The notes beneath the pieces were generated by a model. It was not told the origin of the DNA. It ran no database searches and saw only the letters and a list, made by a program, of their open reading frames with translations. From the NCBI GenBank assembly GCA_041776485.1, contig JBHBQE010000013.1, positions 42,411-106,410 on the forward strand: a DNA stretch of 64,000 bases, given 5' to 3'. The stretch is from JBHBQE01 sp041776485 (lineage in GTDB: Bacteria > Bacillota > Clostridia > Lachnospirales > Lachnospiraceae). This document shows, piece by piece, positions 50,846-60,033 of this stretch; positions within the stretch are counted from its first letter, which is position 1; every line of letters begins with the position of its first letter. Position numbers and translations under genes: made by a program.

Positions 50846-51861
50846 TTAAATCCTACAAGCCTTTGGAATACCTTGTAGATACCATAGGTGATTTTCCTGC
50901 CCTGCTTAGTGGGAATATTTACCACATTACCAAAAATACCGAAACGCATTCTCCTCCAGGTTTTTCTGTCCTTATCCTTAATATATTTCCAAATTTCCTT
51001 TGCCTTTTTCACATTTTCCTGATCATGGGATATATAGGCAATGGTAGTGGTTACAACTGTAATCATTTCCAAATAGGCGGTCATATATTTTCTAAGGTCC
51101 CTATTGGAAATTTTCCTTAAATCCACCGAATCTATCATAATATAGTTAACTCTAAGCTGCTGGTCAAAGCGTTTTACCATAGTTTGCTCTGCCACAGACT
51201 GTCCCTCTCTGCCTATAAAATAGTGATAAAGAGTAACGTTTAGGTAACAAATCCTTTTAACATAGGGCAATGGCAAATATACAAAAATATTGTCAACATA
51301 AAAGGTATGCTCAGGAAGTCTAAGCTTGCATTCATCCCTAAGCATTGATGTTCTAAATGTCACTGAATGCATTAATATATTAATTCCCTTTATATGATGT
51401 TTCATATCAGACCAGCTTAAATCATCTGACTCATCAAAAAAGGCGGTGTAGAACATACGCCTGTTCCTTCGTCTGGCACTGTTATTGTAAACAAAATTTG
51501 TAAGGAACATATCTACAATCTTACCCTCCCTAAGAAGAGTTCTTGCCTTTTCAAGCAGCTTTTCATAGCCTTTTTCATCCAGCCAATCATCAGAGTCGAC
51601 CACCTTGTAGTAAATTCCTTTTGCTTCACTTATACCGGTATTAACAGCCCCTCCATGACCTTTATTCTCCTGATGTATCGCTCTTACAATACCCGGATAT
51701 TTTTCTTCATATTCCTTTGCAACCTTAAGGGTATCATCACTGGAACCATCGTCAATAACCAATATTTCCACATCATCCCCTCCGGGAAGTATGGACTCTA
51801 TACATTTAGACATATATTCCGCTGAATTATAACAGGGAATAGCAAAACTTATAATTTTCAT
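50842..51861 (-). CDS. Family 2 glycosyltransferase
   Basis: 339 residues. GT-A fold with opening SFAIPCYNSAEYMSKC, nucleotide-binding VIDDGSSDDT and the DxD metal site VVDSDDW near 92. C-terminal third has no membrane segment. Transfers a sugar from a nucleotide donor, probably for surface polymer. ATG overlaps the lysC stop by one base, an odd pairing with amino-acid genes. Confidence 0.9.
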   Translation of the reverse strand: MKIISFAIPCYNSAEYMSKCIESILPGGDDVEILVIDDGSSDDTLKVAKEYEEKYPGIVRAIHQENKGHGGAVNTGISEAKGIYYKVVDSDDWLDEKGYEKLLEKARTLLREGKIVDMFLTNFVYNNSARRRNRRMFYTAFFDESDDLSWSDMKHHIKGINILMHSVTFRTSMLRDECKLRLPEHTFYVDNIFVYLPLPYVKRICYLNVTLYHYFIGREGQSVAEQTMVKRFDQQLRVNYIMIDSVDLRKISNRDLRKYMTAYLEMITVVTTTIAYISHDQENVKKAKEIWKYIKDKDRKTWRRMRFGIFGNVVNIPTKQGRKITYGIYKVFQRLVGFN

Positions 51862-53063
51862 TATGCAATAAACTTATCGTGAACTGCCTTTACTACCTCG
51901 TCCACGTCTTCCTCTCCAATCATTACTGTAACCTTAATCTCAGATGATGAAATCATTCGAATATTTACACCGCAATTATATAATGCCTCGAACATTTTTG
52001 CTGCAACCCCTGCATTTGACTGCATTCCGGCACCTACCACAGAAACCTTGGCAACATCAAGTTCCGCCTCTATCTCCTGTATGGTAAGACGCTTTTGGTT
52101 TTTCTGAAGAATTTCCATCGTTTCATCCACATCAGCCAATGCGACGGTAAAGGAAATATCCTTTGTTCCATCTCTCCCCACCGACTGTAAAATAACATCA
52201 ATATTAATATTTTCCTTAGCCAGCAAATCAAATATTCTAAAGGCTATTCCCGGGCTGTTTTCTACTCCGATAAGTGCAATTCTGGCAACATTTTTATCCA
52301 CAGCCACTCCACTTATAAGCATTCTTTCCACTTGTGTAACCTCCTTTACCACAGTTCCCTCATGTTCATTAAGAGAGGAACGCACCACCAGCACCACACC
52401 ATACTTCTTTGCCATTTCTACAGAACGATTATGCAATACTTTTGCCCCTAATGAAGCCAATTCCAGCATTTCATCGTATGTAATCTCATTAAGCTTTTTT
52501 GCATTGGGAACCACTCTGGGATCTGCTGTAAATACTCCATCCACATCGGTATATATTTCACACATATCTGCCCTAAGCTCTGCCGCAATTGCCACAGCAG
52601 TTGTATCGGATCCCCCCCTGCCCAGCGTAGTTACATCTTCGCTTTTATTAACACCCTGAAATCCTGTAATAACTACAATCCTTCCGCTTTCAAGTTCATT
52701 TTTAATTCTCTCACTGCGTATACTTTTTAATCTGGCTGCACCATAAGTAGAGTTGGTTTTCATCGGAACCTGAAAAGCATTTAGTGATACAGCCGGAATG
52801 CCAATACTTGCCAATGCCATAGACATTAATGAAACGCTTGTTTGCTCTCCTGTGGCAAGAAGCATATCCATTTCCCTTTTAGGGGGATTGGGATTAACCT
52901 GCCTTGCCAAATCAATTAGTTCATCTGTGGCATCACCCATTGCAGAGAGTACCAAAACTATCTGGTGTCCCTGTCTATAATCGGCTGCAACACGTTTTGC
53001 CACATTCATAATACGCTCTGGTGTAGCTACCGAGGTTCCTCCAAATTTTTTCACATAAAGCAT
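51861..53063 (-). CDS. lysC: Aspartate kinase
   Basis: 400 residues. Opens YVKKFGGTSVATPERI; kinase core with GFQGVNKSEDVTTLGRGGSDTTAVA and EIYTDVDGVFTADPRV; two C-terminal ACT domains (LISGVAVDKNVARIALIGV and the repeat ending KVTVMIGEEDVDEVV), suggesting feedback control by lysine or threonine. First step of the aspartate family pathway. Directly after hom (11 nt) and coupled to the glycosyltransferase gene. Confidence 0.96.
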   Translation of the reverse strand: MLYVKKFGGTSVATPERIMNVAKRVAADYRQGHQIVLVLSAMGDATDELIDLARQVNPNPPKREMDMLLATGEQTSVSLMSMALASIGIPAVSLNAFQVPMKTNSTYGAARLKSIRSERIKNELESGRIVVITGFQGVNKSEDVTTLGRGGSDTTAVAIAAELRADMCEIYTDVDGVFTADPRVVPNAKKLNEITYDEMLELASLGAKVLHNRSVEMAKKYGVVLVVRSSLNEHEGTVVKEVTQVERMLISGVAVDKNVARIALIGVENSPGIAFRIFDLLAKENINIDVILQSVGRDGTKDISFTVALADVDETMEILQKNQKRLTIQEIEAELDVAKVSVVGAGMQSNAGVAAKMFEALYNCGVNIRMISSSEIKVTVMIGEEDVDEVVKAVHDKFIA

Positions 53064-53074
53064 ATTTACACTCC

Positions 53075-54268
53075 TTACGCCAGTCTGATTATTCCTGAAA
53101 TATCAGACAAGCCATCTACTTTTTCAAAAAACTCCCTTTCATTTATTAGAGCCGTAACATACCCCTTTTCTCCTGAAATACCCACATCTATAATTTCCTC
53201 TATTTTTATAGCCTTTTGTATCTCATTGTCGCCGGCTCTTAGGAAAAATCTTGTTTCCGTATCCAGGGCATTTGCCAGCTTAAGTTTTTCTCCACTCCAT
53301 AACACAGATAAATTCTTCTCCACATTCCTTGCCATGTCAACAATATCTCCAACAACAGCGCTGGCTGTGGGAAGCTTACCTGCACCGCTTCCATAAAACA
53401 TTAAATCACCCACCATATTGCCTGTGATAAATATACCGTTAAATCCGTAGTTTACATTAGATAACGGGTGGGAAATGGAAATCATATAGGGGGCTACTCT
53501 TATTATATAGGTGTCTCCTACTCTCTTTGTTCTGGCAATTAATTTGATTTCCCTATTTAATTTCTGAGCATATTTAAAGTCTAAAAGCTCTATCCGGCTG
53601 ATTCCTTCAACGGGAATATCCTTAAAATCCACTTGCCTGCCACTGGCAATGGAGGTTAATATGGCTATTTTTCTGGATACGTCAAACCCCTCCACATCAT
53701 TAGTCGGATCGGCCTCTGCATAGCCTAAATCCTGTGCCTCCTTTAATGCAACATCAAAAGGCATTTCCTCTGTGCTCATTCTGGTTAGTATATAATTTGT
53801 GGTGCCGTTAATAATCCCTTCTATTAACTCAATTTTTTCCCCGGAGAGGTTTTCTGCTAAAGGGCGGATAATAGGAATCCCCCCTGCCACAGAGGCCTCC
53901 ATTTGAAAGTTTACACTGTTTTCTCTGGCAATTTCCATAAGCTCATGACCATACTCTGCCACCAGTGCCTTGTTGGAAGTGGTAACATGCTTTTTTGCAT
54001 TGAGCATAGCCTTAACATATGTATAGGCAGGTTCTAATCCTCCCATAGCCTCAACAACTATATCAATATCCTCATCATTTACAATATCCATATAATCTTT
54101 TGTGGTGATATCGGAAATTAAAGAATCCCCGGAAAAATCTCTTCTTACTAATACTTTTTTAACTTCTATAGGAAACCCTGCTCTTTTGGATATTTCCTCT
54201 CTGTTTTCATGGAGAATTTCAACCACTCCACTTCCTACAGTTCCATATCCCATTACCGCAACATTCAT
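53075..54268 (-). CDS. hom: Homoserine dehydrogenase
   Basis: 397 residues. NAD(P)-binding GYGTVGSGVVEIL at the N-terminus; GGIPIIRPLAENLSG with the catalytic-site Lys region, NGTTNYILTRM and GYAEADPTNDVEGFD, the family signature. A short C-terminal region (to 397) may be a reduced ACT domain. Reduces aspartate semialdehyde to homoserine. First gene of the hom-lysC-glycosyltransferase unit, promoter TTGATT, 17 bp, TAAAAT; divergent from mtnA. Confidence 0.96.
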   Translation of the reverse strand: MNVAVMGYGTVGSGVVEILHENREEISKRAGFPIEVKKVLVRRDFSGDSLISDITTKDYMDIVNDEDIDIVVEAMGGLEPAYTYVKAMLNAKKHVTTSNKALVAEYGHELMEIARENSVNFQMEASVAGGIPIIRPLAENLSGEKIELIEGIINGTTNYILTRMSTEEMPFDVALKEAQDLGYAEADPTNDVEGFDVSRKIAILTSIASGRQVDFKDIPVEGISRIELLDFKYAQKLNREIKLIARTKRVGDTYIIRVAPYMISISHPLSNVNYGFNGIFITGNMVGDLMFYGSGAGKLPTASAVVGDIVDMARNVEKNLSVLWSGEKLKLANALDTETRFFLRAGDNEIQKAIKIEEIIDVGISGEKGYVTALINEREFFEKVDGLSDISGIIRLA

Positions 54269-54310
54269 AGTTCCTCTTTTCTTCTACAGGTGCTGAAAAT
54301 TCGATTTATA

Positions 54311-54339
54311 ATTTTAGTACAATTTCTTTTCATAATCAA
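54311..54339 (-). promoter_or_regulatory. Promoter of hom-lysC
   Basis: TTGATT, 17-bp spacer, TAAAAT on minus. Confidence 0.6.
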
Positions 54340-54350
54340 TAGCAGTCCGG

Positions 54351-54379
54351 TTGATTTATGGTAAAATAGCATTGATAAT
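54351..54379 (+). promoter_or_regulatory. Promoter of mtnA
   Basis: TTGATT, 17-bp spacer, GATAAT, back to back with the hom promoter. Confidence 0.5.
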
Positions 54380-54411
54380 TTAATCTATAATAAGCTGTTT
54401 AAGGGAGTATT

Positions 54412-55485
54412 ATGAATTCTAATATTAAAAATGTAACACATATCGATAACATTACTTTAGATACAGACAGGGGCTGTGTCACTATAATTGACCAAAGCCT
54501 CCTGCCAAACAAACTGGAATATATCCATTTATATTCTCCAGAGGATATGTGGAATGCTATTTATCATTTAAAGGTAAGGGGTGCGCCTGCCATAGGAATT
54601 TGCGCCGGTTACTGCATGTACATACTCTCTATGAGCATATTGTCTGAAAACTATTCAGAATTTAAATGTAAAATGGAAAAATATGGCAGTTACCTTAATT
54701 CTTCACGTCCCACAGCAGTTAATTTAAGCTGGGCAATTAATAAAATGACAGATATTATTAACCAAAATAAGAATAAATCCGTAACTGAAATAAGGGAGTT
54801 ACTCCGTCTTGAGGCAATTAATATTCATCAAAATGATATCAAAACCTGCCTTGCAATTTCAGAATACGGACTATCTCTGCTTAAAAATGGCTATGGTGTG
54901 CTTACCCACTGCAATGCCGGTCCATTAGCCACCAGCAGATATGGCACAGGACAGGGTCCATTATATTTAGCAAAGGAACGAGGTATAAATATCAAAGTTT
55001 ATGCAGATGAAACAAGACCGCTGTTACAGGGAGCCAGGCTTACCAGTTATGAACTGGAAAATGCAGGTGTTGATGTTACTCTAATCTGCGATAATATGGC
55101 AAGCCTTGTTATGAAAAACGGCTGGATAAATGCCTGCATGGTAGGTTGTGACAGAGTTGCAGCAAATGGCGATACTGCCAATAAAATAGGCACCAGCTCC
55201 GTAGCAATTCTTGCAAAGCATTACAATATTCCATTTTATGTTCTGGGACCTCTTTCAAGTATTGATATGAATGCCAAAACCGGAGGGGACATTGAAATTG
55301 AGCTGCGTTCTCCTGAAGAAATAAAAACTAAATTTTACGAAAAGCCAACCGCCTTAGATTCAGTAAAATGCTATAATCCCTCCTTCGATGTGACAGACCA
55401 CAGCCTAATAACCGCTATTATTACGGAAAAGGGGATTTCCTTCCCACCCTATACAGAAAGTATAAAAAAGCTTTTTGAAGATTAA
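54412..55485 (+). CDS. mtnA: S-methyl-5-thioribose-1-phosphate isomerase
   Basis: 357 residues. Isomerises methylthioribose-1-phosphate in methionine salvage or, in anaerobes, related 5-deoxyribose disposal. Family motifs: VRGAPAIGICAGY, SRPTAVNLSWA, THCNAGPLATSRYGTGQGP (catalytic Cys), YADETRPLLQGARLT and VGCDRVAANGDTANKIGT (catalytic Asp). AAGGGAG lies before the ATG. No mtnK/mtnBCD near; eIF2B-like aldose isomerases are excluded by these motifs. Confidence 0.95.
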   Translation: MNSNIKNVTHIDNITLDTDRGCVTIIDQSLLPNKLEYIHLYSPEDMWNAIYHLKVRGAPAIGICAGYCMYILSMSILSENYSEFKCKMEKYGSYLNSSRPTAVNLSWAINKMTDIINQNKNKSVTEIRELLRLEAINIHQNDIKTCLAISEYGLSLLKNGYGVLTHCNAGPLATSRYGTGQGPLYLAKERGINIKVYADETRPLLQGARLTSYELENAGVDVTLICDNMASLVMKNGWINACMVGCDRVAANGDTANKIGTSSVAILAKHYNIPFYVLGPLSSIDMNAKTGGDIEIELRSPEEIKTKFYEKPTALDSVKCYNPSFDVTDHSLITAIITEKGISFPPYTESIKKLFED

Positions 55486-55487
55486 TA

Positions 55488-56591
55488 TTAAATTTTCATG
55501 TCTCCCGGATGTATCCAACCAAGCTTTTTCAGTCCACTGTTAAAAAGCAGCGACAAAAATGCAGGCAAGACAAAACATACGCAAGCTAATCCCAGCCAAT
55601 CTATGCCGGTTATCGCCGCTTTATTTCCTGCTGCCACATCATTTACCCAACCGGTATAAAGCCCTATAGGTCCCACCATACCACATGTTCCCATACCGCT
55701 TGCAATGGCTGCACCGTTCATTTCCATATGAAACACACAAGTTGCCACAGGTCCTGTTATGGCACTTGCTAAAATAGGAGCTATCCAAATTTTAGGCTTC
55801 TTAATAATATTCCCCATTTGAAGCATACTGGTTCCAAGTCCTTGAGACAAAAGCCCACCCCATTTATTGTCCTCAAACGAGATAACTGCAAAGCCTATCA
55901 TTTGAGCACAGCAGCCGGCTAACGCTGCCCCACCCGCAAGTCCCGTAAGTCCGAGAGCCGCACAGATTGCCGCTGAGGAAATAGGCAGTGTTAAGGCTAT
56001 ACCAACTACAACAGAAATTAATACCCCCATAAACAATGGCTGCAAATTAGTTCCCCAAATAATCAAATCTCCCACCTTCATGGCAAAATTTCCTAAAGAA
56101 GGCGCCCACCAGTAGGAAAGTGCCACACCTACAGATATGGTAACCAGAGGAGTAATCAAAATATCCACCTTAGTTTCTCCTGCCACAACCTTTCCTATTT
56201 CCGTTGTAGCTATGGCAATAAATAATACTGCCAAAGGTCCCCCTGCCCCTGCCAACGTATTACATATAAATCCTACAGTAATTAATGAAAATAAGACTAA
56301 AGGCGGCGCCAAAAGAGCATATCCCACCGCAATTGCCATGGCTGGTCCTGCCATTACACCTGCTAATCCCCCAAGAGTATATCCCACCCCGCCAATATTG
56401 GCGATCTCATTGTTTAAAATTGCTATATTAAACTGGGCTCCAAGGGTATTTAATATGGTTCCAATCAGTAAAGAGCAAAACAGCCCCTTAGCCATAGCCC
56501 CCATAGCGTCTATTCCATAACGCTTAGGGGAAATTTCAATATTTTTCCTTTTTAAGAAAGAGTCTTTTGATTTATTGCCGTTATTTGCCAT
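55488..56591 (-). CDS. PTS IIC-like sugar permease (EIIC_2 family)
   Basis: 367 residues, eight to ten membrane segments, Gly/Ala-rich. GTILNTLGAQFNI, GPLAVLFIAIATTEIGKVVAGETKVDI and HMEMNGAAIASGMGTCGMVGPIG fit the pfam PTS_EIIC_2 family. No EIIA or EIIB gene is near, and no phosphohistidine domain is present, so it may work with a distant partner or as a facilitator. GGAGGG lies 5 nt before ATG 56591, which overlaps the upstream gene by 11 nt. Confidence 0.8.
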   Translation of the reverse strand: MANNGNKSKDSFLKRKNIEISPKRYGIDAMGAMAKGLFCSLLIGTILNTLGAQFNIAILNNEIANIGGVGYTLGGLAGVMAGPAMAIAVGYALLAPPLVLFSLITVGFICNTLAGAGGPLAVLFIAIATTEIGKVVAGETKVDILITPLVTISVGVALSYWWAPSLGNFAMKVGDLIIWGTNLQPLFMGVLISVVVGIALTLPISSAAICAALGLTGLAGGAALAGCCAQMIGFAVISFEDNKWGGLLSQGLGTSMLQMGNIIKKPKIWIAPILASAITGPVATCVFHMEMNGAAIASGMGTCGMVGPIGLYTGWVNDVAAGNKAAITGIDWLGLACVCFVLPAFLSLLFNSGLKKLGWIHPGDMKI

Positions 56592-58512
56592 TTTGCCCTC
56601 CAAATAAATACTCTATATTGTCTAAATCAAACATTCCAGCATACTGGATACATTCATATTCATTTAATAAATGCTCATAATCACTTTTATCATCTCTGCC
56701 ATACCATCTACCTCCCGCCACATATCCATGCTCATTTATAACCGGAATTTTCTCTCTGAGAAGCAATAAATATTTGTCAAAGGCACTGAGCTTTTCACCT
56801 GCATTTGCCCTTGTTACCACCCCTAAATAATTGGTACTGGTTATAAGCTCACCATTTCTTTTATACTCTTTAACATAATCCTCCAGCTCATAATTTGCCC
56901 AAATGAAAAAGGGCACCTTATATTTTCTTTCTTCATTTTCCACTTGATTTAGAGATTCATCATACCCTTTTTCCATGAGCTTTTGAGTAAACTCCACAGG
57001 CATTCCCGGCAAATGATCCCCGTACATACAAATAATAACAGGTTCTTTGACATTTTTAAAATAGTTGATTAATCTTTCAACTGCCCTATCACTTCCTGCC
57101 AACAGGGTTTCATAACATATAAGCTCACTTTCACCCCTATATTCTTTATCTACACTCACGGTATGTTCCGGTCTAATATAAAAATCAAATCCTCCATGAT
57201 TTTGCATGGTAACATTGTGAAAAAATTTATTTGTTTCAATAGTCTCAAATTCCTTAATTAACCTGGAATAATCCCCCCAGTCGGAATATCTTTTCCTAAG
57301 TATATCCAATTTCTCATATCCTGCAAAATCATCTTTAGATAAAAACTTATCAAACCCCATTTGACTATATACAGTATTTCTTCTGTAATTATTCGGATTT
57401 TCCGGGTGCATGGCAACTGCTGTATATCCGCTTAAACTTAATGCATCTACACAGGTTGCAATATTTGTAAAATTAAATTGAGAATAGGGAAGAGCACTTG
57501 GATACATCCTCATAGAATACCCTGTAAGCCATTCGTATTCACTCCTTGCAGTGCCTCCTCCATAGGTGGATACATAGTGGTAGCCATGCCAAATAGTCCC
57601 GGGATCCTCCTTTAGGGAATTATAAAATGCCAAATGATTTTTGGTACATTCCAAAGGTCCCAGCACAGATAAATCGGAAAAGGATTCATTCATGATAGAA
57701 ATAATGGTGGGATTAATATTATTCTCAAGAGATACATGAGTGCTGTCATATTTCTGCTCAGCCTCTCTCAATACCCTGATTACCTCCTCTTTACTGTACC
57801 CTTTGGGCTTTTTAATTACAGAAAATTGAGCATAGCAAATGAAAGATGAAAGTGCTCCATTTTCTTCATAGGTGAGTATAGGCTGCCACATATTCATTAC
57901 AATGCCTAAATCTCCTGAAAAGCTTATAAAAAACAGTGCAAGGGTAAATACTAAAAGAGAAGATCCTCCTAATATCAGAGATTTAATATAGGAAAATTTT
58001 TTCTGAAAATATTTTTTTACAAACGGATTAATTAAAAGAATAAATGCCATTGCCCCCAGAAAAATAAATATTCCTGTCATTTCCTCAAAAGAAAGCCTAA
58101 AATCGTAGCTATTAGAAACCTCAAAAGCCGTACTTACCTCCAAAAGATCCATTAACATTAAGGGGATTCCTCTGAATTTAATACAATAAAAATTTGCCAT
58201 AGCAAATAAAATAGTCAGCACATAGCAAAGAATTAACCCTATGGAATAGAACGGTAAAAATCCTATGGCTATAAACTCAATCATGGTAAGGGACAAAAGC
58301 TCTGCTATAAGAGGAAGTAACCTAATGGAAAAAATATCATTGCCATAGGATAATTCTATAATCAACGTTAAAAGAAAGGGAGTAATTGCCAAAAAAACAA
58401 TATATATTCTCCCTAAAATTTTAATTTGTTTATCAGTTAATAAATCTGCAAATTTCTTCAATGCTAATATTTCCACCAAAAATGTCCAGGGCTGATCCAA
58501 CCGTAAAATCAA
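56581..58512 (-). CDS. LTA-synthase-like sulfatase/phosphoglycerol transferase
   Basis: 643 residues as drawn. About five membrane segments (about 34-215), then an extracytoplasmic alkaline-phosphatase-fold domain: TIISIMNESFSDLSVLG, STYGGGTARSEYEWLTG with the catalytic Thr, VAMHPENPNNYRRNTVY, HNVTMQNHGGFDF and ICMYGDHLPG. Family members polymerise glycerol phosphate or transfer phosphoglycerol to surface glycans. The start is doubtful: TTG 58512 (with AGGGG 5 nt upstream) overlaps hisA by 80 nt, and the first ~25 residues resemble an out-of-frame hisA segment; a rarer start codon just after the hisA stop is possible. Confidence 0.85.
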   Translation of the reverse strand: MILRLDQPWTFLVEILALKKFADLLTDKQIKILGRIYIVFLAITPFLLTLIIELSYGNDIFSIRLLPLIAELLSLTMIEFIAIGFLPFYSIGLILCYVLTILFAMANFYCIKFRGIPLMLMDLLEVSTAFEVSNSYDFRLSFEEMTGIFIFLGAMAFILLINPFVKKYFQKKFSYIKSLILGGSSLLVFTLALFFISFSGDLGIVMNMWQPILTYEENGALSSFICYAQFSVIKKPKGYSKEEVIRVLREAEQKYDSTHVSLENNINPTIISIMNESFSDLSVLGPLECTKNHLAFYNSLKEDPGTIWHGYHYVSTYGGGTARSEYEWLTGYSMRMYPSALPYSQFNFTNIATCVDALSLSGYTAVAMHPENPNNYRRNTVYSQMGFDKFLSKDDFAGYEKLDILRKRYSDWGDYSRLIKEFETIETNKFFHNVTMQNHGGFDFYIRPEHTVSVDKEYRGESELICYETLLAGSDRAVERLINYFKNVKEPVIICMYGDHLPGMPVEFTQKLMEKGYDESLNQVENEERKYKVPFFIWANYELEDYVKEYKRNGELITSTNYLGVVTRANAGEKLSAFDKYLLLLREKIPVINEHGYVAGGRWYGRDDKSDYEHLLNEYECIQYAGMFDLDNIEYLFGGQNGK

Positions 58513-59212
58513 GTCTGCCCCTAGATAAGCTTACTATCTTCTCAATGTCTCCAATATCCTTTATTCCACCGGCATAGGTAACAATATTTCCCTGCCACTC
58601 CCCCAACATAGAAACAAGCTTTGTATCTATTCCGCCCTGTTTACCCTCAATATCCGTAGCATGAACCAGGAACTCATCACAGTAAACAGAGAGTTTATCC
58701 ATTAATGAAAGTGACAGCTCTTCCTTGGAAACCTTCTGCCACCTGTCTGTGGCAATAAAATATCTATCATCAACTTTTTTTGCACTTAAATCCAAAACCA
58801 GGTGTTCTCTGCCAATACGCTCATATAGCCTTTGTAAATTATCCCAATCAATATTTGCATCATGGAATACAAAGGAAGTTATTATCACATGGCTGGCTCC
58901 CCTGTCTATCCATACATCAGAGTTATTTAAGTTGAGCCCCCCACCAACTTGAAGTCCAAAAGGGTAGGCTGCTATTGCAGCCTCTGCCTCTTTCTTCGTA
59001 TCATTATACTTTATATCTCCCGGGGCATTCAGCATAATAACATGTCCACCGGATAATCCTAATTCCTTATACAAATTAGCATAATAGCTCCCAGACTTTT
59101 CAGAAACAAAATTATCCACTGCTCCTGACATATTATCCTTATCTTTTAATGAGGATCCGACTATCTGCTTTACTTTCCCATTGTGGATATCAATACAGGG
59201 GCGAAATCTCAT
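58433..59212 (-). CDS. hisA: Eukaryote-type HisA (ProFAR isomerase)
   Basis: 259 residues. Isomerises ProFAR in histidine synthesis, TIM barrel. RPCIDIHNGKVKQIVG, SGSYYANLYKELGLSGGHVIML, GLQVGGGLN, GASHVIITSF and HLVLDLSAKK match the fungal/plant HIS6-type form (TIGR02129-like), not the usual bacterial HisA, whose opening is IPAIDLxxGxxVRL. Orphan: no other his gene lies in the window. ATG overlaps the OGG1 stop by 4 nt. Confidence 0.88.
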   Translation of the reverse strand: MRFRPCIDIHNGKVKQIVGSSLKDKDNMSGAVDNFVSEKSGSYYANLYKELGLSGGHVIMLNAPGDIKYNDTKKEAEAAIAAYPFGLQVGGGLNLNNSDVWIDRGASHVIITSFVFHDANIDWDNLQRLYERIGREHLVLDLSAKKVDDRYFIATDRWQKVSKEELSLSLMDKLSVYCDEFLVHATDIEGKQGGIDTKLVSMLGEWQGNIVTYAGGIKDIGDIEKIVSLSRGRLDFTVGSALDIFGGNISIEEICRFIN

Positions 59213-60033
59213 TTCATTGCACCCTCTGATTTTATTAAATAAAAGGCATATTGCTGATAGATTCCGGAATTACTTCCAAAACCAGGGAAGGGATTTATTC
59301 CGCCATAGTAATTATTTATAACCCTATCAATCCATACATCTACGGGAGCAAGCGCACCTCTTGAATAGGCAAACAATGCAACACAGCTTGCCACCTTGAT
59401 TCCCACACCCTTTATTGCCATAAGTCCGGACATTAGGCTTTCATCATCTTCTGTGCTTAATTTGTCCAAATCAAGGATTCCAGCATTAATATCCCTTATA
59501 ACCTCTGTTATATAGGGAAGTCTATAGCCAAGAGAGCATTTGGCAAGCTCCTCATATCCAATTTCCTCTATATCCTTTGATGTAGGGAAAAGCTTAACTC
59601 TTCCGTATTCAGTTTCAGCAGTCTTACCATATATATCACATATTGCCTCTATTGAGGTTCTTATGGCAGGAATGCTTTTCCTTTGGGAAATAATAAAGGA
59701 AATTAGTGTTTCAAAATAATCCTGATTTAAAATTCTGATTCCCGATCCCATTTGCCCTGCCCTTGTCATAAAGCTGTCTTCCCTGGGAATTTCAGCTCGT
59801 TTATCCCTATAGCAGGAATTTAAGTCAAAATAATGTATCCACACCCTTTCCCAAATATCCTTATCACAGCTTATTTCAAACTCATTTTTAAAATGAGGTT
59901 TGATAAAAAGCACCTTATCCTTGGTAATGAACCGGAATAATCCCTCGGATATCTCACAGGGTCTAAAGCATTGTCCGCTGTTTATTATTTTTATAAGATC
60001 AAAATCATCCTCTATTTGTATTTTCATTGACAT
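59209..60033 (-). CDS. OGG1-type 8-oxoguanine DNA glycosylase
   Basis: 274 residues. N-terminal OGG-like domain with NSGQCFRP near 18-25; then the HhH-GPD core: SFIISQRKSIPAIRTSIEAI, LMAIKGVGIKVASCVALFAY with the catalytic Lys, and LAPVDVWIDRVI with the Asp that is D268 in human OGG1. Removes oxidised guanine from DNA and nicks the site. Start may be ATG 60033 (overlapping the deoB stop) or the ATG 6 nt on. Belongs to a deoB-ogg-hisA-sulfatase-PTS run with short overlaps. Confidence 0.88.
   Translation of the reverse strand: MSMKIQIEDDFDLIKIINSGQCFRPCEISEGLFRFITKDKVLFIKPHFKNEFEISCDKDIWERVWIHYFDLNSCYRDKRAEIPREDSFMTRAGQMGSGIRILNQDYFETLISFIISQRKSIPAIRTSIEAICDIYGKTAETEYGRVKLFPTSKDIEEIGYEELAKCSLGYRLPYITEVIRDINAGILDLDKLSTEDDESLMSGLMAIKGVGIKVASCVALFAYSRGALAPVDVWIDRVINNYYGGINPFPGFGSNSGIYQQYAFYLIKSEGAMK

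Noticed and set aside
53075..54411. Lysine or threonine riboswitch/T-box before hom-lysC
   Set aside because: The leader is too short (about 35 nt from predicted start to ATG) to hold such elements.
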